From: Arsenicicoccus bolidensis DSM 15745
Lineage (GTDB): Bacteria > Actinomycetota > Actinomycetes > Actinomycetales > Dermatophilaceae
Assembly (NCBI RefSeq): GCF_000426385.1
Contig: NZ_AUFG01000008.1
Span: 1-64,000 of the forward strand
DNA: 64,000 nucleotides
Reading direction: 5' to 3'
Made by a program: the position numbers and the translations under genes. Positions 53,291 through 62,677 of this stretch are shown here, one piece after another. Position 1 is the first letter of the stretch, and every line of letters begins with the position of its first letter. Below the pieces are notes generated by a model. That model saw only the letters and a program-made list of their open reading frames with translations. It was not told where the DNA came from and did no database searches.

Positions 53291-54262
53291 ATGACCACCG
53301 CTGAGCAGCATGACGTGACGTCCATCGTCGACCAGCCCCGTTTCGACTGCCGGAACGCCTATGTCGTGACCCTGGCGGAGCTTGCCAAGGCCGACGAGCG
53401 CATCGTCGGTGTCGTCAACGACTCCGTCGGTTCGTCCAAGCTTGATGCTTTCAAGAAGGCCTTTCCCGACCGCCTCATCAATGTCGGCATCGCAGAGCAG
53501 GACATGGTCGGTGTGGCGGCCGGTCTGGCCAACGGGGGCCGCATCCCGTTCGTGTCCGCAGCATCCTGCTTCCTGACGGCCCGTGCCTTGGAGCAGATCA
53601 AGGCCGACGTGGCCTACTCCAACCGCAACGTCAAGCTGTGCGGCATGAGCCCGGGGATGGCGTATGGGGAGCTGGGCCCGACGCACCACTCGATCGAGGA
53701 CATCGCCTGGCTACGGGCGATCGACAACATCACCGTCGTCGTTCCCGCCGACCCGACCGAGACCGCCGCGGCGATCCGCTGGGCGGCAGAGACGGAAGGG
53801 CCGGCCTTCATCCGCGTGTCGCGGATGGCGGTGCCGGAGGTCAACGCCGAGGACTACACCTTCGAGCCGGGCAAGGCGCACGTCTTGCGTGACGGTGGTG
53901 ACGTGACTCTCATCAGCAACGGCACTGTCGTCTGGCGATGCCTCGCAGCCGCCGAGAAGTTGGCACAAGAAGGGATCTCGGCTCGCGTGCTGTCGATCCC
54001 CACGGTGAAGCCTCTCGATGAGGTGGCCGTGCTTGAGGCCGCTCAAGAGACTGGCGGCATCGTCACGGCGGAGGAAGCCACCGTTGCCGGGGGACTCGGA
54101 GGCGCGGTCGCCGAGTTCCTCGCCGAGCGTCATCCCACGCGGATGCGACTGCTGGGCGTGACCGAGTTCGCCCCCACCGGCTCCGCAGACTTCCTGCTCG
54201 ACCGATTCGGGATGTCGATCGATGGCATCGCGGATGCTGCTCGCAGCGTCCGGCAGGCCTGA
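53291..54262 (+). CDS. Transketolase, C-terminal (pyrimidine-binding) subunit
   Basis: A 323-residue partner of the previous subunit. It contains the pyrimidine-binding domain with the catalytic Glu region 'NVGIAEQDMVGVAAGLANGG', 'GPTHHSIEDIAWLRAIDNIT', 'VVVPADPTETAAAIRWAAET', and the C-terminal transketolase domain 'VTLISNGTVVWRCLAAAEKL', 'VTAEEATVAGGLGGAVAEFL'. Together they move a two-carbon unit between sugar phosphates, here ending the pathway in central metabolism. It is the last gene before a hairpin repeat. Confidence 0.94.
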   Translation: MTTAEQHDVTSIVDQPRFDCRNAYVVTLAELAKADERIVGVVNDSVGSSKLDAFKKAFPDRLINVGIAEQDMVGVAAGLANGGRIPFVSAASCFLTARALEQIKADVAYSNRNVKLCGMSPGMAYGELGPTHHSIEDIAWLRAIDNITVVVPADPTETAAAIRWAAETEGPAFIRVSRMAVPEVNAEDYTFEPGKAHVLRDGGDVTLISNGTVVWRCLAAAEKLAQEGISARVLSIPTVKPLDEVAVLEAAQETGGIVTAEEATVAGGLGGAVAEFLAERHPTRMRLLGVTEFAPTGSADFLLDRFGMSIDGIADAARSVRQA

Positions 54263-54273
54263 ATCGCGCTTCG

Positions 54274-54320
54274 TGATCGCGGAAACCTGAGCACCGACAG
54301 AGGTGCTCAGGTTTCCGCGT
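54274..54320. repeat. Hairpin repeat, copy 3 (end of the sugar operon)
   Basis: GCGGAAACCTGAGCACC (54278-54294) pairs perfectly over 17 bp with 54302-54318; the loop is gacagag. The stem sequence is the same as in copies 1 and 2, but the loop differs. Twelve bases after the last operon stop, so it can terminate the operon. The remaining spacer to 54557 holds nothing recognisable. Confidence 0.8.
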
Positions 54321-54557
54321 TGTCCCTGCGGGGGCGCGACCGCCGACGTCGTGGGTCGGGTCGCGGCCGAGCAGCCATGGGATGCCGCCAACAGGACCGA
54401 CCCTTGACCGCCCCCGGAGCACCTCGCCACCTGCCGCGAGACGGCGGGCCGCGACCTGCAGGACCCCGCCGACGACCCCTATCCCGCCGCGCCGGCCCGC
54501 GCCGGACCCGCACCAGGCGCAGGTGCAACACCAAAGGGTCCGGGGATACACTGAGAT

Positions 54558-54821
54558 ATGCCGACCACCAGACCGCGCCACATCGTCACCGAGACCGATG
54601 ACGTCGCCGCCGCACTCGATCGGGCCGCCCGCCGTTGGCCGGCCGAGTCTCGGGGGCGCCTCGTTGCACGGGTGCTCCAGGACTGGAGCCGTCACGCCGA
54701 GGGTCAGGAGCGCGCGGACGCCCACGACCGGGTCGCTGCTGTCCGCGAGGCAGCCGGCGCCGGCGCCGGTTACTACGGATCGACGTACCTCGCCGACCAG
54801 CGGCAGGAGTGGCCCTCGTGA
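54558..54821 (+). CDS. VapB-like antitoxin
   Basis: An 87-residue small acidic/basic protein ('HIVTETDDVAAALDRAARRW', 'RLVARVLQDWSRHAEG') directly upstream of and GTGA-coupled to a PIN-domain toxin. The family of the DNA-binding part is not recognised, but size, position and the helical C-terminus fit an antitoxin that masks VapC and represses the pair. Confidence 0.78.
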   Translation: MPTTRPRHIVTETDDVAAALDRAARRWPAESRGRLVARVLQDWSRHAEGQERADAHDRVAAVREAAGAGAGYYGSTYLADQRQEWPS

Positions 54822-55207
54822 TCGTCCTCGACGCCAGCGTCGTGGTCGCCTGGCTCGAGCCGGAGGATCCGCAGCACGCCGCTGGTGTGAGTCTGCTGGA
54901 GGCGTCCGCCGCCGCGACGAGCGACCTGGCCCTCTCGACCCTGACGTTGGCAGAGGTGCTCGTCGGACCCGCTCGCGTCGGGGTCGGTGCGGTTGCCGCA
55001 GTCCAGCGGTCGCTCGCCGCGACGGGGATCCGCGAGGTCGCCCTGCCCGCGGCCGCCCAGCTGGCCACCGTGCGCGCGTCGTCAGGGTTGAAGATGCCCG
55101 ACGCCTGCGTCCTGGCGACGGCTCAGCACCACTCGGCTCCGCTGGCGACGCTGGATCGGCGCCTCGCCCAGGCGGCTCGGGACGAGGGACTCGACGTCAT
55201 CAGCTGA
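54818..55207 (+). CDS. VapC-type PIN-domain ribonuclease toxin
   Basis: A 129-residue PIN-domain protein: first acidic residue in 'VIVLDASVVVAWLEPEDPQH', Glu in 'LALSTLTLAEVLVGPARVG', Asp in 'LKMPDACVLATAQHHS' and 'APLATLDRRLAQAAR'. All four PIN acidic positions are present. It would cleave tRNA, rRNA or mRNA when free of its antitoxin. GTG start inside the antitoxin stop. A strong hairpin follows. Confidence 0.9.
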   Translation: MIVLDASVVVAWLEPEDPQHAAGVSLLEASAAATSDLALSTLTLAEVLVGPARVGVGAVAAVQRSLAATGIREVALPAAAQLATVRASSGLKMPDACVLATAQHHSAPLATLDRRLAQAARDEGLDVIS

Positions 55208-55277
55208 GGGCCCCGTGACCTCAGGGCTCGCCTCGAGCGTCAGAGCAGTCGTCAGCCGGACGACGTCATTCCGGAAC

Positions 55278-55317
55278 GGGTGGGATCGGCCACCGTCATC
55301 GGTGGCCGATCCCACCC
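55278..55317 (+). terminator. Terminator after the VapBC-like pair
   Basis: gggtgggatcggccacc (55278-55294) and ggtggccgatcccaccc (55301-55317) pair perfectly over 17 bp, with loop gtcatc. Confidence 0.85.
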
Positions 55318-55455
55318 GATGGGGCGGCGGCAGGACAGGTGGCGTCAGTGGGCGCGCAGGAAGGGCTCGAGCGCATCGGCACCCGGGGCGGTTCGTCATA
55401 CGACCGAGACCGGCTCTGCGACGACCGCGCTCGGCTCGGTGAGAGCATAAGGACC

Positions 55456-56967
55456 ATGACAGCGACGTCTTCACCAGGCCAGACCGCCACCGAGGTCCGC
55501 CGCCGCGGGGTCGAGACCACCGGCATCGAGATCATCGACGAGTCCGCGCGCACCGCACGCCCGCACGACCTGTTCTGGCCGTGGTTCGCGGCCAACGTCA
55601 GCGTCTTCGGGATCTCGTACGGCGCCTACGTGCTCGGCTTCGGCATCTCGTTCGCGCAGGCTGCCGTGGTCGCCGTCGTCGGCGTGATCCTCAGCTTCGC
55701 TCTGTGCGGGATCATCGCGATCGCCGGCAAGCGCGGGTCCGCCCCGACGATGATCCTCAGCCGCGCGGCCTTCGGCGTGCAGGGGCAGAAGGTCCCCGGC
55801 GTCATGTCCTGGCTCGTGTCGATCGGGTGGGAGACCTTCCTCGCCATCATGGCCGTGCTGGCGACGTCCACGATCTTCGGCCGCCTCGGATGGGGTGGCG
55901 GGACGCCCACCAAGGTCGTCGCGACCGTCGTCGTCGCGGCGATCATCGTGCTCGCCTCGGTCGCCGGCTACCACATCATCATGCGGCTGCAGTCGGTCCT
56001 GACCTGGGTCACGGGTGCGGCGACGATCGTCTACATCGCCCTCACCGTGAGCCACGTGCGGTGGGATGCCGTGCGCGAGCTCCCCTCGGGCCCATGGCAG
56101 TCCGTCGTCGGCGCGCTGGTCATGGTGATGACCGGCTTCGGGCTCGGCTGGATCAACATCGCCGCGGACTGGTCGCGCTACCAGCGCCGTGACGCGTCCA
56201 GCGGCGCCATCGTCGCGTGGAACACCCTGGGCGGCGCCGTCGCTCCGACGCTGCTCGTGCTCTACGGCCTGCTGCTCGCCGGATCCGACCCCAAGCTCTC
56301 CGAGGGGATCACCGCCGACCCCATCGGCACGCTCGCCACGATCCTGCCCACCTGGTTCCTCGTGATCTTTCTCGTCGCCGCGGTGCTCGCACTCGTGTCG
56401 GGGGCCGTCCTCGGCATCTACTCCTCCGGCCTCACGCTGCTGTCCCTCGGTGTCCGGATCCCCCGTCCCGCAGCGGCTCTCGTCGACGGGATCATCCTCA
56501 CGGCCGGCACGATCTGGGTCGTGTTCTTCGCCCAGAGCTTCCTCGGGCCGTTCCAGAGCTTCCTCATCACGCTGGGCGTCCCGCTCGCGGCGTGGGCCGG
56601 CGTGATGATCGGCGACATCGCCCTGCGGCGGCGCGACTACGACGACGACGCGCTGTTCGACGGTGGCGGGCGCTACGGGAGGTTCGACTGGACCTCGTTG
56701 GCGCTCATGGCGATCGCCTCGGTCGTGGGCTGGGGTCTCGTGGTCAACACCTTCGCCGCCGACGCCCCGTGGAACAACTGGCAGGGCTACCTGCTCTCCC
56801 CGCTCGGCCTCGGCACGCGCACCGGCGACGCGTGGGAGGGCGCCTGGCCCTACTCCAACATCGGCGTCCTGCTCGCCCTGCTGATCGGTCTCGTCGGCTG
56901 TCTCCTGCTGCGCCGCAACCGGGTTCGTCGACAGGAGGCCGGCACCTATGGCCGACTCGACGCCTGA
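55456..56967 (+). CDS. NCS1-family purine/cytosine permease
   Basis: A 503-residue, roughly 12-helix transporter of the nucleobase:cation symporter-1 family. It has 'GIEIIDESARTARPHDLFWP', 'WFAANVSVFGISYGAYVLGF', 'GKRGSAPTMILSRAAFGVQG', 'WLVSIGWETFLAIMAVLATS' and 'GFGLGWINIAADWSRYQRRD'. Substrates are typically cytosine, purines, allantoin or hydantoins. The ATG at 55456 follows AAGGA; upstream in-frame codons lack homology. It overlaps an isochorismatase-like hydrolase, so a nucleobase or amide nutrient is plausible. Confidence 0.93.
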   Translation: MTATSSPGQTATEVRRRGVETTGIEIIDESARTARPHDLFWPWFAANVSVFGISYGAYVLGFGISFAQAAVVAVVGVILSFALCGIIAIAGKRGSAPTMILSRAAFGVQGQKVPGVMSWLVSIGWETFLAIMAVLATSTIFGRLGWGGGTPTKVVATVVVAAIIVLASVAGYHIIMRLQSVLTWVTGAATIVYIALTVSHVRWDAVRELPSGPWQSVVGALVMVMTGFGLGWINIAADWSRYQRRDASSGAIVAWNTLGGAVAPTLLVLYGLLLAGSDPKLSEGITADPIGTLATILPTWFLVIFLVAAVLALVSGAVLGIYSSGLTLLSLGVRIPRPAAALVDGIILTAGTIWVVFFAQSFLGPFQSFLITLGVPLAAWAGVMIGDIALRRRDYDDDALFDGGGRYGRFDWTSLALMAIASVVGWGLVVNTFAADAPWNNWQGYLLSPLGLGTRTGDAWEGAWPYSNIGVLLALLIGLVGCLLLRRNRVRRQEAGTYGRLDA

Positions 56968-57511
56968 CGGTGACGCCTGGCTGGTGGTGATCGACCCACA
57001 GGTCATCTTCGCGTCGCCCGAGAGCGACTGGGGCTCACCGATGTTCGCGTCGATCGTGCCCCGGGTGCACGCTCTCGCACGGGAATTCGCGGGGCGGGTG
57101 GTGGTGACGCGCTTCGTCGCGCCGACGTCGCCGCAGGGGTCGTGGGCGGACTACTACACCCGGTGGCCCTTTGCGCGCGTCGAGGAGAGCGACTCCCTGT
57201 ATGCCGTCGTGCCCGAGCTGGCGTCACTCGCGGCCGGGGCGCACGTGGTCACCGAGCCGACGTTCGGCAAGTGGGGTGCCGCCCTGCGCGAGATCGTCGG
57301 CGCCACACCGCGGCTCGTCCTGACCGGCGTCTCGACCGACTGCTGCGTCATCGCGACGGCCCTGGCGGCGGCCGACGCGGGCGCCAGGGTGACGGTGGTG
57401 ACCGACGCGTGCGCCGGCTCCACGCCCGACGACCACGCGGCGGCGCTGCGGGTGATGAGCCTGTTCGAGCCGCAGATCACCCTCACCACCACCGCCGAGC
57501 TCCTGGCCTGA
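56948..57511 (+). CDS. Isochorismatase-like cysteine hydrolase
   Basis: A 187-residue hydrolase whose start overlaps the permease by 20 bp. The catalytic Asp is in 'WLVVIDPQVIFASPESDW', the Lys in 'TEPTFGKWGAALREI', and the Cys in 'LTGVSTDCCVIATALAAADA'. The family contains nicotinamidases, ureidoacrylate and N-carbamoyl hydrolases. Co-transcription with an NCS1 permease suggests it processes the imported compound. Confidence 0.9.
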   Translation: MADSTPDGDAWLVVIDPQVIFASPESDWGSPMFASIVPRVHALAREFAGRVVVTRFVAPTSPQGSWADYYTRWPFARVEESDSLYAVVPELASLAAGAHVVTEPTFGKWGAALREIVGATPRLVLTGVSTDCCVIATALAAADAGARVTVVTDACAGSTPDDHAAALRVMSLFEPQITLTTTAELLA

Positions 57512-57547
57512 CACCGCTGCCACGCGCCGACCTGACGTCGTGGGTAG

Positions 57548-57628
57548 GTCTGGTTACCAATAGCGGTGCCCAGACTTCCCCGCGATCAGCGAGGAGACCC
57601 GAGCGAACGTTCGGGCGCTCGGGTCTCC
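57548..57628. terminator. Two hairpins between the convergent hydrolase and GH3 genes
   Basis: GTCTGG/CCAGAC (57548-57553/57570-57575) encloses ggttaccaatagcg-like sequence related to the 7.5-kb palindromes. GGAGACCCGAGCG/CGCTCGGGTCTCC (57593-57605/57616-57628) is a perfect 13-bp stem with loop aacgttcggg; its stem resembles the GCGGAAACCTGAGC hairpin family. Likely terminators for both genes. Confidence 0.7.
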
Positions 57629-57649
57629 GCACTGGTGCTCGGCCGGGGC

Positions 57650-60600
57650 CTAACCGACGGTGATGGTCGCGGTGCGGGAGTAGACCTTGTCACCCACCTT
57701 CGCCACGACCGTCACCCGGACGAGGCCACGGCGGGTCGCCAGGAGTCGGCCGTCACCCGAGACCATCGCCCCTGCGGTGTTGGCCTCGTTCGGCGCCAGC
57801 CGGTAGGTGTAGCTCGTGTCGGCCGCAGCAGGCGTGACCTGTGCGCGCAGCCACACCCCGCGGCGAGCGTCCCGCAGCGCCAGCCTCTGGTCGGCGAAGG
57901 AGACCTGACCGTCCCCGATGACGACGTCGCCGTCCTGCAGTGCCCCGTCTCGCACGACCACGGGGAAGGTCGTGCTCTTGGTGCCGCCGTCAGCGGTGAC
58001 CGTCGCGGTGATGTGCGCCTGACCGGCACCGACGGGACGCACGGTCCCAGAGGCGTCCACGCGAGCCACCTTGGCGTCTGAGCTCGCATAGGACACGCGA
58101 ACCTTCTGCAGGTCGTAGAACGAGTCATCGTTGCGCGTGGCGGACAGGTTGGCGTGGATGACGTTGCTCGGAGCGTCGGTGTTGAGGACGACCCCGTCCG
58201 GAACGGCGGCCACGGTGCCGATCTGCGAGCGCAGGTGACCTCCGAGGGCGAAGGTCCCGCGAAGCCCCTGAGACGGCTCGGACGACGGGCCGACGTGCAG
58301 CCCCCAACGGCCGAGGTCGAAGGTCTTGCGGCCGGCGCGGGCGTCCCAGAACCACAGGTCCTTGGCGTCGACCTTCATCGTGACCCTGCGGGTCGCGCCT
58401 GCCGGTACGGCCACCTTGTCGAAGCCCTTCAGCTGGCTGTCCGGCCGCAGCTTCGAGGAGGCCTTCGGGGACGAGACGTAAAGCTGGACGACCTCGTCGC
58501 CGTCGACCCTTGAGGTGTTGCGCACGTCGACGCTCACCTCGAGGGTTCCGTTGACGTCCACCCGCGGACGCTTGACTTGCAGGTTGGAGTACCTGAAGCG
58601 GGAGTAGCTCAGGCCGTGTCCGAACGGGTAGGAGACGTTGCCGGTGAAGTACTGGTAGGTCCGACCCTCACGGCCGCCCGTCGGGGTCATCGTGTAGTCC
58701 CGAGGATCCGCGAGCTGCTCGATGTCGGCGTACTGCGTGAACGGCAGTTTCCCGCTGGGGTTGGCCAACCCGAACAAGACCCGGCCGACGGTGTCGCCCT
58801 GGTACATGCCGTTGTACGTCGACCACACGATGGCGGCCGCGTCGTTCTTGAACGGCTCGATGTCCACGGTGCTGACCGACTGGATCCAGGCGACCGTCCG
58901 TGGGTTCATCCTCGCCACGGTGCGCACTAGGTCGGCCTGTCCCCGCGGAAGGTCGATGTTGGGACGGTCCTCGTCCTCCGACGAGTCGGAGGGGTTGCCC
59001 GCGATCCTGGGGGTGGTGGAGTCGTTGCCTGCGATCGTGCCCACGTAGGCCACCACGGCGTCGGCCTCCCTGATCGCCTGCTGCTGCTCCGGGGTCAGCT
59101 CCGGGACGAAAGACTCGTTCTCGTAGACGAAGGAGAGGCGCTGGCGACCGGTCGGGCCGGCATAGGCCCCGGCCTGCGCAGTGCCGGGGGCCGGCACCTG
59201 AGCCACGACCCGTCCCTCGCGGCCACCGAGACGGACGTCAAATCGTCCGCCCTCGAGTGTCGTCGCGGAGCCACCCTGGACGACTTCGACCCGGCTCGTG
59301 CCAGCGGGCACGTCGACGTCGGTCTCGAACCAACCTCCCCAGGCGCCGAGCGTCTGCATGCTGTCGTATGCCGTCGCCGGGTTCGACCATGGCTGCACGC
59401 CGCGCCAGCCTGAGAACCTCTCGCTGCGCAGGATCGTCCCGGGGGTGACCCGTCCGAGCTCTGCTCCGGAGGCGTCGAGGAAGCGCACGGCGGCGGGGGT
59501 GGCGGTCTTCCCGGGCCCCGCAGCGACTCGCGCACCGATCGAGGGCTTGCGCTTGTTCTCCAGGCCGGACTTGTTCATCCCAGGGATGTAGGTCACCTGG
59601 GTGCCCGGTGCCGCCTCGCGGACCGCCTTCTGGATGCCCTGGAGGGCGTTCGAGCTCTCAGCAACACGGGTGGGCGAGTAGTCACCGTGGACCTCGGTGG
59701 TGGCGAGCGGCCCCACCACGACGACCTTCTTCGCGTCCTTGGCCGTCAGGGGGAGGGCCGGCGCGCTCGTGGTGGCGCCTCGTGGACGGTCGTTCTTGAG
59801 CATCACCGCGGCCTGGTCGCTCATCTGCCGGGACGTGGCCAGGTGATCGGGGCTGGAGACCTGGTTGGCGATCGTGTACCGGTCGTTGCGCCACGGCACC
59901 TTGGTGGCCGGGTCGAACTCGCCGGTGCGCATCCGCAGCGTGAAGGTGCGCACCAGGGAGACGTCCAGGTCCGCCTCTGTGACCGCGCCCTGAGCGTAGG
60001 ACTGCTCCAGGTAGGTCGGGTAGTCCTGGTCCATGCAGTCCAGGTCGACTCCGGCCTTGAGCGTCCAGGCGACGGCCTCGGGCGCGGTCAGCGGTGTGGA
60101 GGAGCCGGGCGGTGCCCACTGGTGGTTGCCGGGCTGCCAGACGTCGCGGACGGCGTCGCAGTCCGAGGTGACTGCGCCGTTGAAGCCCCAGGTGCGGCGG
60201 GCGAGCTTCTCGACGAGGTTCTTGTCGGCCGAGACGGGGATGCCGTTCACCTCGTTGTATGCCGTCATGAGGGAGCCCGCCTTGTACTTCCCGACCAGGT
60301 CGGCGAAGGCCGGTGTGTAGTACTCCCGGAGCTCGGCCTGCGTGAGGTTCGAGCTGCCGGTGTGCCGGTTGTTCTCGGAGTTGTTCGCCAGGAAGTGCTT
60401 CGGCGTCGCGACCGTCTTGAGATAGGTGGGGTCGTCGCCCTGCATCCCTCGGACGAACTGGCCGCCGATCCGCGAGGTGAGGTGCGGGTCCTCGCCGTAG
60501 GTCTCCTCGGCGCGGCCCCATCGCGGGTCACGGTCCATGTTGATGGTCGGGGACCAGTAGGTGAGCCCCTTGTTCGCGGCGGCGACGCCGGGGGACGTGA

Positions 60601-61114
60601 AGTTGTTCATCGCGCGTGCCTCGTCGGATGCCGCAGAGGCCATGCGCCGCACGAGGTCTGGGTTCCATGTCGCAGCGATGCCGAGGCCGGTGGGGAACTC
60701 GGTCGCCTCGCCCCCGTCGTTGAGCTTGTGGTCCGGGTCCTCGGCGGCCCTGGCGACGCCGTGCAGCGCCTCGTTCCAGTAGTTGTAAGCCGGCACGTCC
60801 AGGCGTGGGATGGCCGGGGCGACCCCCTGGTTGTGCTGCCGCTCGGCGCGGAACTGCTGGATCTTCTCTGCCCTGGTCATGCGGGACACCAGGTCCGCCG
60901 CCCTGACGTCGAAGGGAAGGGACACGTTGCGGTAGGCGGGTTCCTGCTGCGTGGCGGCCTGGGAAGCGTGCGCGGCCGAGGAGATGGTCATGGTGCCGGC
61001 GCTGGCCGCCGGCGACGTCGCGGCCAGCGGGAGGAGCATCGCCACGGTGGTGAGGAGTCCGACCAGGGGGGTGCGCCGGGAGGGGTTGCGGTTGTCGCGT
61101 GACGTCATCGTCAT
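57650..61114 (-). CDS. Secreted GH3 glycoside hydrolase (beta-xylosidase-like), multidomain
   Basis: A 1154-residue exported enzyme with an N-terminal signal peptide ('LVGLLTTVAMLLPLAATSPA'). The GH3 barrel has 'YWSPTINMDRDPRWGRAEET', 'KHFLANNSENNRH' and the nucleophile Asp in 'GAVTSDCDAVRDVW', which is typical of GH3 beta-xylosidases. An inserted carbohydrate-binding-like beta domain follows ('WFETDVDVPAGTSRVEVVQG'), then the second GH3 domain ('YPFGHGLSYSRFRYSNLQV'), a fibronectin-III-like domain, and a Big2-like C-terminal domain ('KVARVDASGTVRPVGAGQAH'). Likely cleaves xylo-oligosaccharides outside the cell. Start 61114 or 61108. Confidence 0.9.
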   Translation of the reverse strand: MTMTSRDNRNPSRRTPLVGLLTTVAMLLPLAATSPAASAGTMTISSAAHASQAATQQEPAYRNVSLPFDVRAADLVSRMTRAEKIQQFRAERQHNQGVAPAIPRLDVPAYNYWNEALHGVARAAEDPDHKLNDGGEATEFPTGLGIAATWNPDLVRRMASAASDEARAMNNFTSPGVAAANKGLTYWSPTINMDRDPRWGRAEETYGEDPHLTSRIGGQFVRGMQGDDPTYLKTVATPKHFLANNSENNRHTGSSNLTQAELREYYTPAFADLVGKYKAGSLMTAYNEVNGIPVSADKNLVEKLARRTWGFNGAVTSDCDAVRDVWQPGNHQWAPPGSSTPLTAPEAVAWTLKAGVDLDCMDQDYPTYLEQSYAQGAVTEADLDVSLVRTFTLRMRTGEFDPATKVPWRNDRYTIANQVSSPDHLATSRQMSDQAAVMLKNDRPRGATTSAPALPLTAKDAKKVVVVGPLATTEVHGDYSPTRVAESSNALQGIQKAVREAAPGTQVTYIPGMNKSGLENKRKPSIGARVAAGPGKTATPAAVRFLDASGAELGRVTPGTILRSERFSGWRGVQPWSNPATAYDSMQTLGAWGGWFETDVDVPAGTSRVEVVQGGSATTLEGGRFDVRLGGREGRVVAQVPAPGTAQAGAYAGPTGRQRLSFVYENESFVPELTPEQQQAIREADAVVAYVGTIAGNDSTTPRIAGNPSDSSEDEDRPNIDLPRGQADLVRTVARMNPRTVAWIQSVSTVDIEPFKNDAAAIVWSTYNGMYQGDTVGRVLFGLANPSGKLPFTQYADIEQLADPRDYTMTPTGGREGRTYQYFTGNVSYPFGHGLSYSRFRYSNLQVKRPRVDVNGTLEVSVDVRNTSRVDGDEVVQLYVSSPKASSKLRPDSQLKGFDKVAVPAGATRRVTMKVDAKDLWFWDARAGRKTFDLGRWGLHVGPSSEPSQGLRGTFALGGHLRSQIGTVAAVPDGVVLNTDAPSNVIHANLSATRNDDSFYDLQKVRVSYASSDAKVARVDASGTVRPVGAGQAHITATVTADGGTKSTTFPVVVRDGALQDGDVVIGDGQVSFADQRLALRDARRGVWLRAQVTPAAADTSYTYRLAPNEANTAGAMVSGDGRLLATRRGLVRVTVVAKVGDKVYSRTATITVG

Positions 61115-61229
61115 CTCGTCCTTCGTCTGGTTCCTTGGGGGGACCGCGCGGATGGAGCGCCGGCTGTCGGCAGGGGTGCGCGGGGTGGGGGAACGAGCGC
61201 CGGCGTGGGCCTGGCTCGCTCGGGAGGGG

Positions 61230-61270
61230 AGTTGAGTCAACCGATTTGTTGCGTGATTAAACTAACCCGT
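61230..61270 (-). promoter_or_regulatory. Possible regulator site upstream of the GH3 gene
   Basis: GATTAAACTAAC (61255-61266; GTTAGTTTAATC on the coding strand) stands out as an AT-rich island. TTAGTTTA-like half-sites are typical of ROK/XylR-type operators in actinobacteria. A CAAC…GTTG dyad lies beside it. No regulator gene is in the window. Confidence 0.4.
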
Positions 61271-61375
61271 GCAGCCCGTAGGGGCAAGAGGTGTCGCCCA
61301 GTTCTTTCTGGGCCTGTCCACAGGTGGCTCAACGGTTCTCGTGGTTGCCCCGGGGCGCCGCGCGTCCCGTGACGA

Positions 61376-61418
61376 CGTCGGCCGCGCACCCCGAGTCAAC
61401 GAGGTCGCGCGGCCGACG
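61376..61418 (-). terminator. Terminator of the MmsAB-type transporter genes
   Basis: CGTCGGCCGCGC (61376-61387) pairs perfectly with GCGCGGCCGACG (61407-61418), 15 bp past the permease stop. It fills the otherwise featureless part of the 61115-61432 spacer. Confidence 0.8.
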
Positions 61419-61432
61419 TGTGGCGCAAGGGG

Positions 61433-62673
61433 TCACGCAGAGGCGTTCCTGCGCTTGTTCATGAGGTCGAAGGCGACTGCGGCGAGCAGGACCAGGCCCT
61501 TGATGGCCTGCTGCCAGGCAGGGTTGACCGCCATGATGGACAGGCCCATGTTGAGCACGCCCATGATCAGGGCGCCGACGATGGCCCCGCTCACGCGGCC
61601 CACGCCACCGGTGACCGCCGTGCCGCCGATGAAGCAGGCCGCGATGGCGTCCAGCTCGAAGTTCTGACCGGCGGCGGCGATGCCCGCACCGGCGCGAGCC
61701 GTCGTCACGACGGACGCGACGGCGGCCAGCAGCCCCATGTTGACGAAGACCCAGAAGTTGACCTTCTTGACGTCGACACCGGACAGCACGGCGGAGTGCA
61801 CGTTGCCACCGATGGCGTAGATGTGACGGCCGAAGACCGTCTGGCCCATGAGGAAGCCGTAGCCCAGGACGAGCAGCGCCACGAGGATGAGCACGTAGGG
61901 GAGGCCAATGGCGCTCGAGGCCAGCACCCACGTCAGGAAGACGATGAGGGCCCCGATGACGACGAGCTTGAGGACGAACATGCCGGTCGGTTCCATTGCG
62001 AGCCCGTGGCCACGCAGGGTGCGACGCGTACGCAGCTGGCCGAGCACCAGGCCGGCGATGGCGACCAGGCCGATGACGAGGGTCAGGACGTCTGCCTGGC
62101 CGAGGAAGCCCAGCCCGCCGAGCAGGCCACCGTTGGAGATGGACACGAACCCGCCGGGCAGCCCGGCGATCGTCTCGCCCACCACGATGATCGCCAGCCC
62201 GCGGAAGACCAGCATGCCGGCCAGGGTCACGATGAAGGCGGGCACGCCGACGTACGCGATCCAGAAGCCCTGCCAGGCGCCGATCGCGGCACCGAGGACC
62301 AGGGCGAGCAGCACCGCTGCGGGCCACGGGAGGTTCCAGCTCATCATGGCCACGGCGAGGACCCCGCCGACGAAGGCCACGACGGACCCCACGGACAGGT
62401 CGATGTGACCGGCCACGATGACCATGACCATGCCCGCCGCAAGGATCATCACGTAGGCGTTCTGCTGGATGAGGCTGGCCACGTTGTCGGCCATCAGCAG
62501 CTTGCCGCCGGTGAGGACCTGGAAGAGTCCGACGATCACGATCAGGGCGCCGATGATGCCGTACTCACGAAGGTTGATCCGGCGTCCCCTCGAGGTGGTC
62601 TCGGCCGTCGACGAGCTCTGCTCCTCGCTGGTCGCCACCGAGGCGCTCGCGTCTACGTTCGGTGCTGGGGTAG

Positions 62674-62677
<4 letters not shown>
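61433..62677 (-). CDS. Multiple-monosaccharide ABC transporter permease (MmsB/GguB type)
   Basis: A 414-residue permease, longer than RbsC-type proteins, as usual for the MmsB/GguB/XylH group. It has '[20 protein letters not shown]', '[20 protein letters not shown]', '[20 protein letters not shown]', '[20 protein letters not shown]' and '[20 protein letters not shown]'. It probably imports xylose, arabinose or galactose. The ATG overlaps the ATPase stop (ATGA). Together with the nearby GH3 enzyme it suggests use of xylan-derived sugar. Confidence 0.92.
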
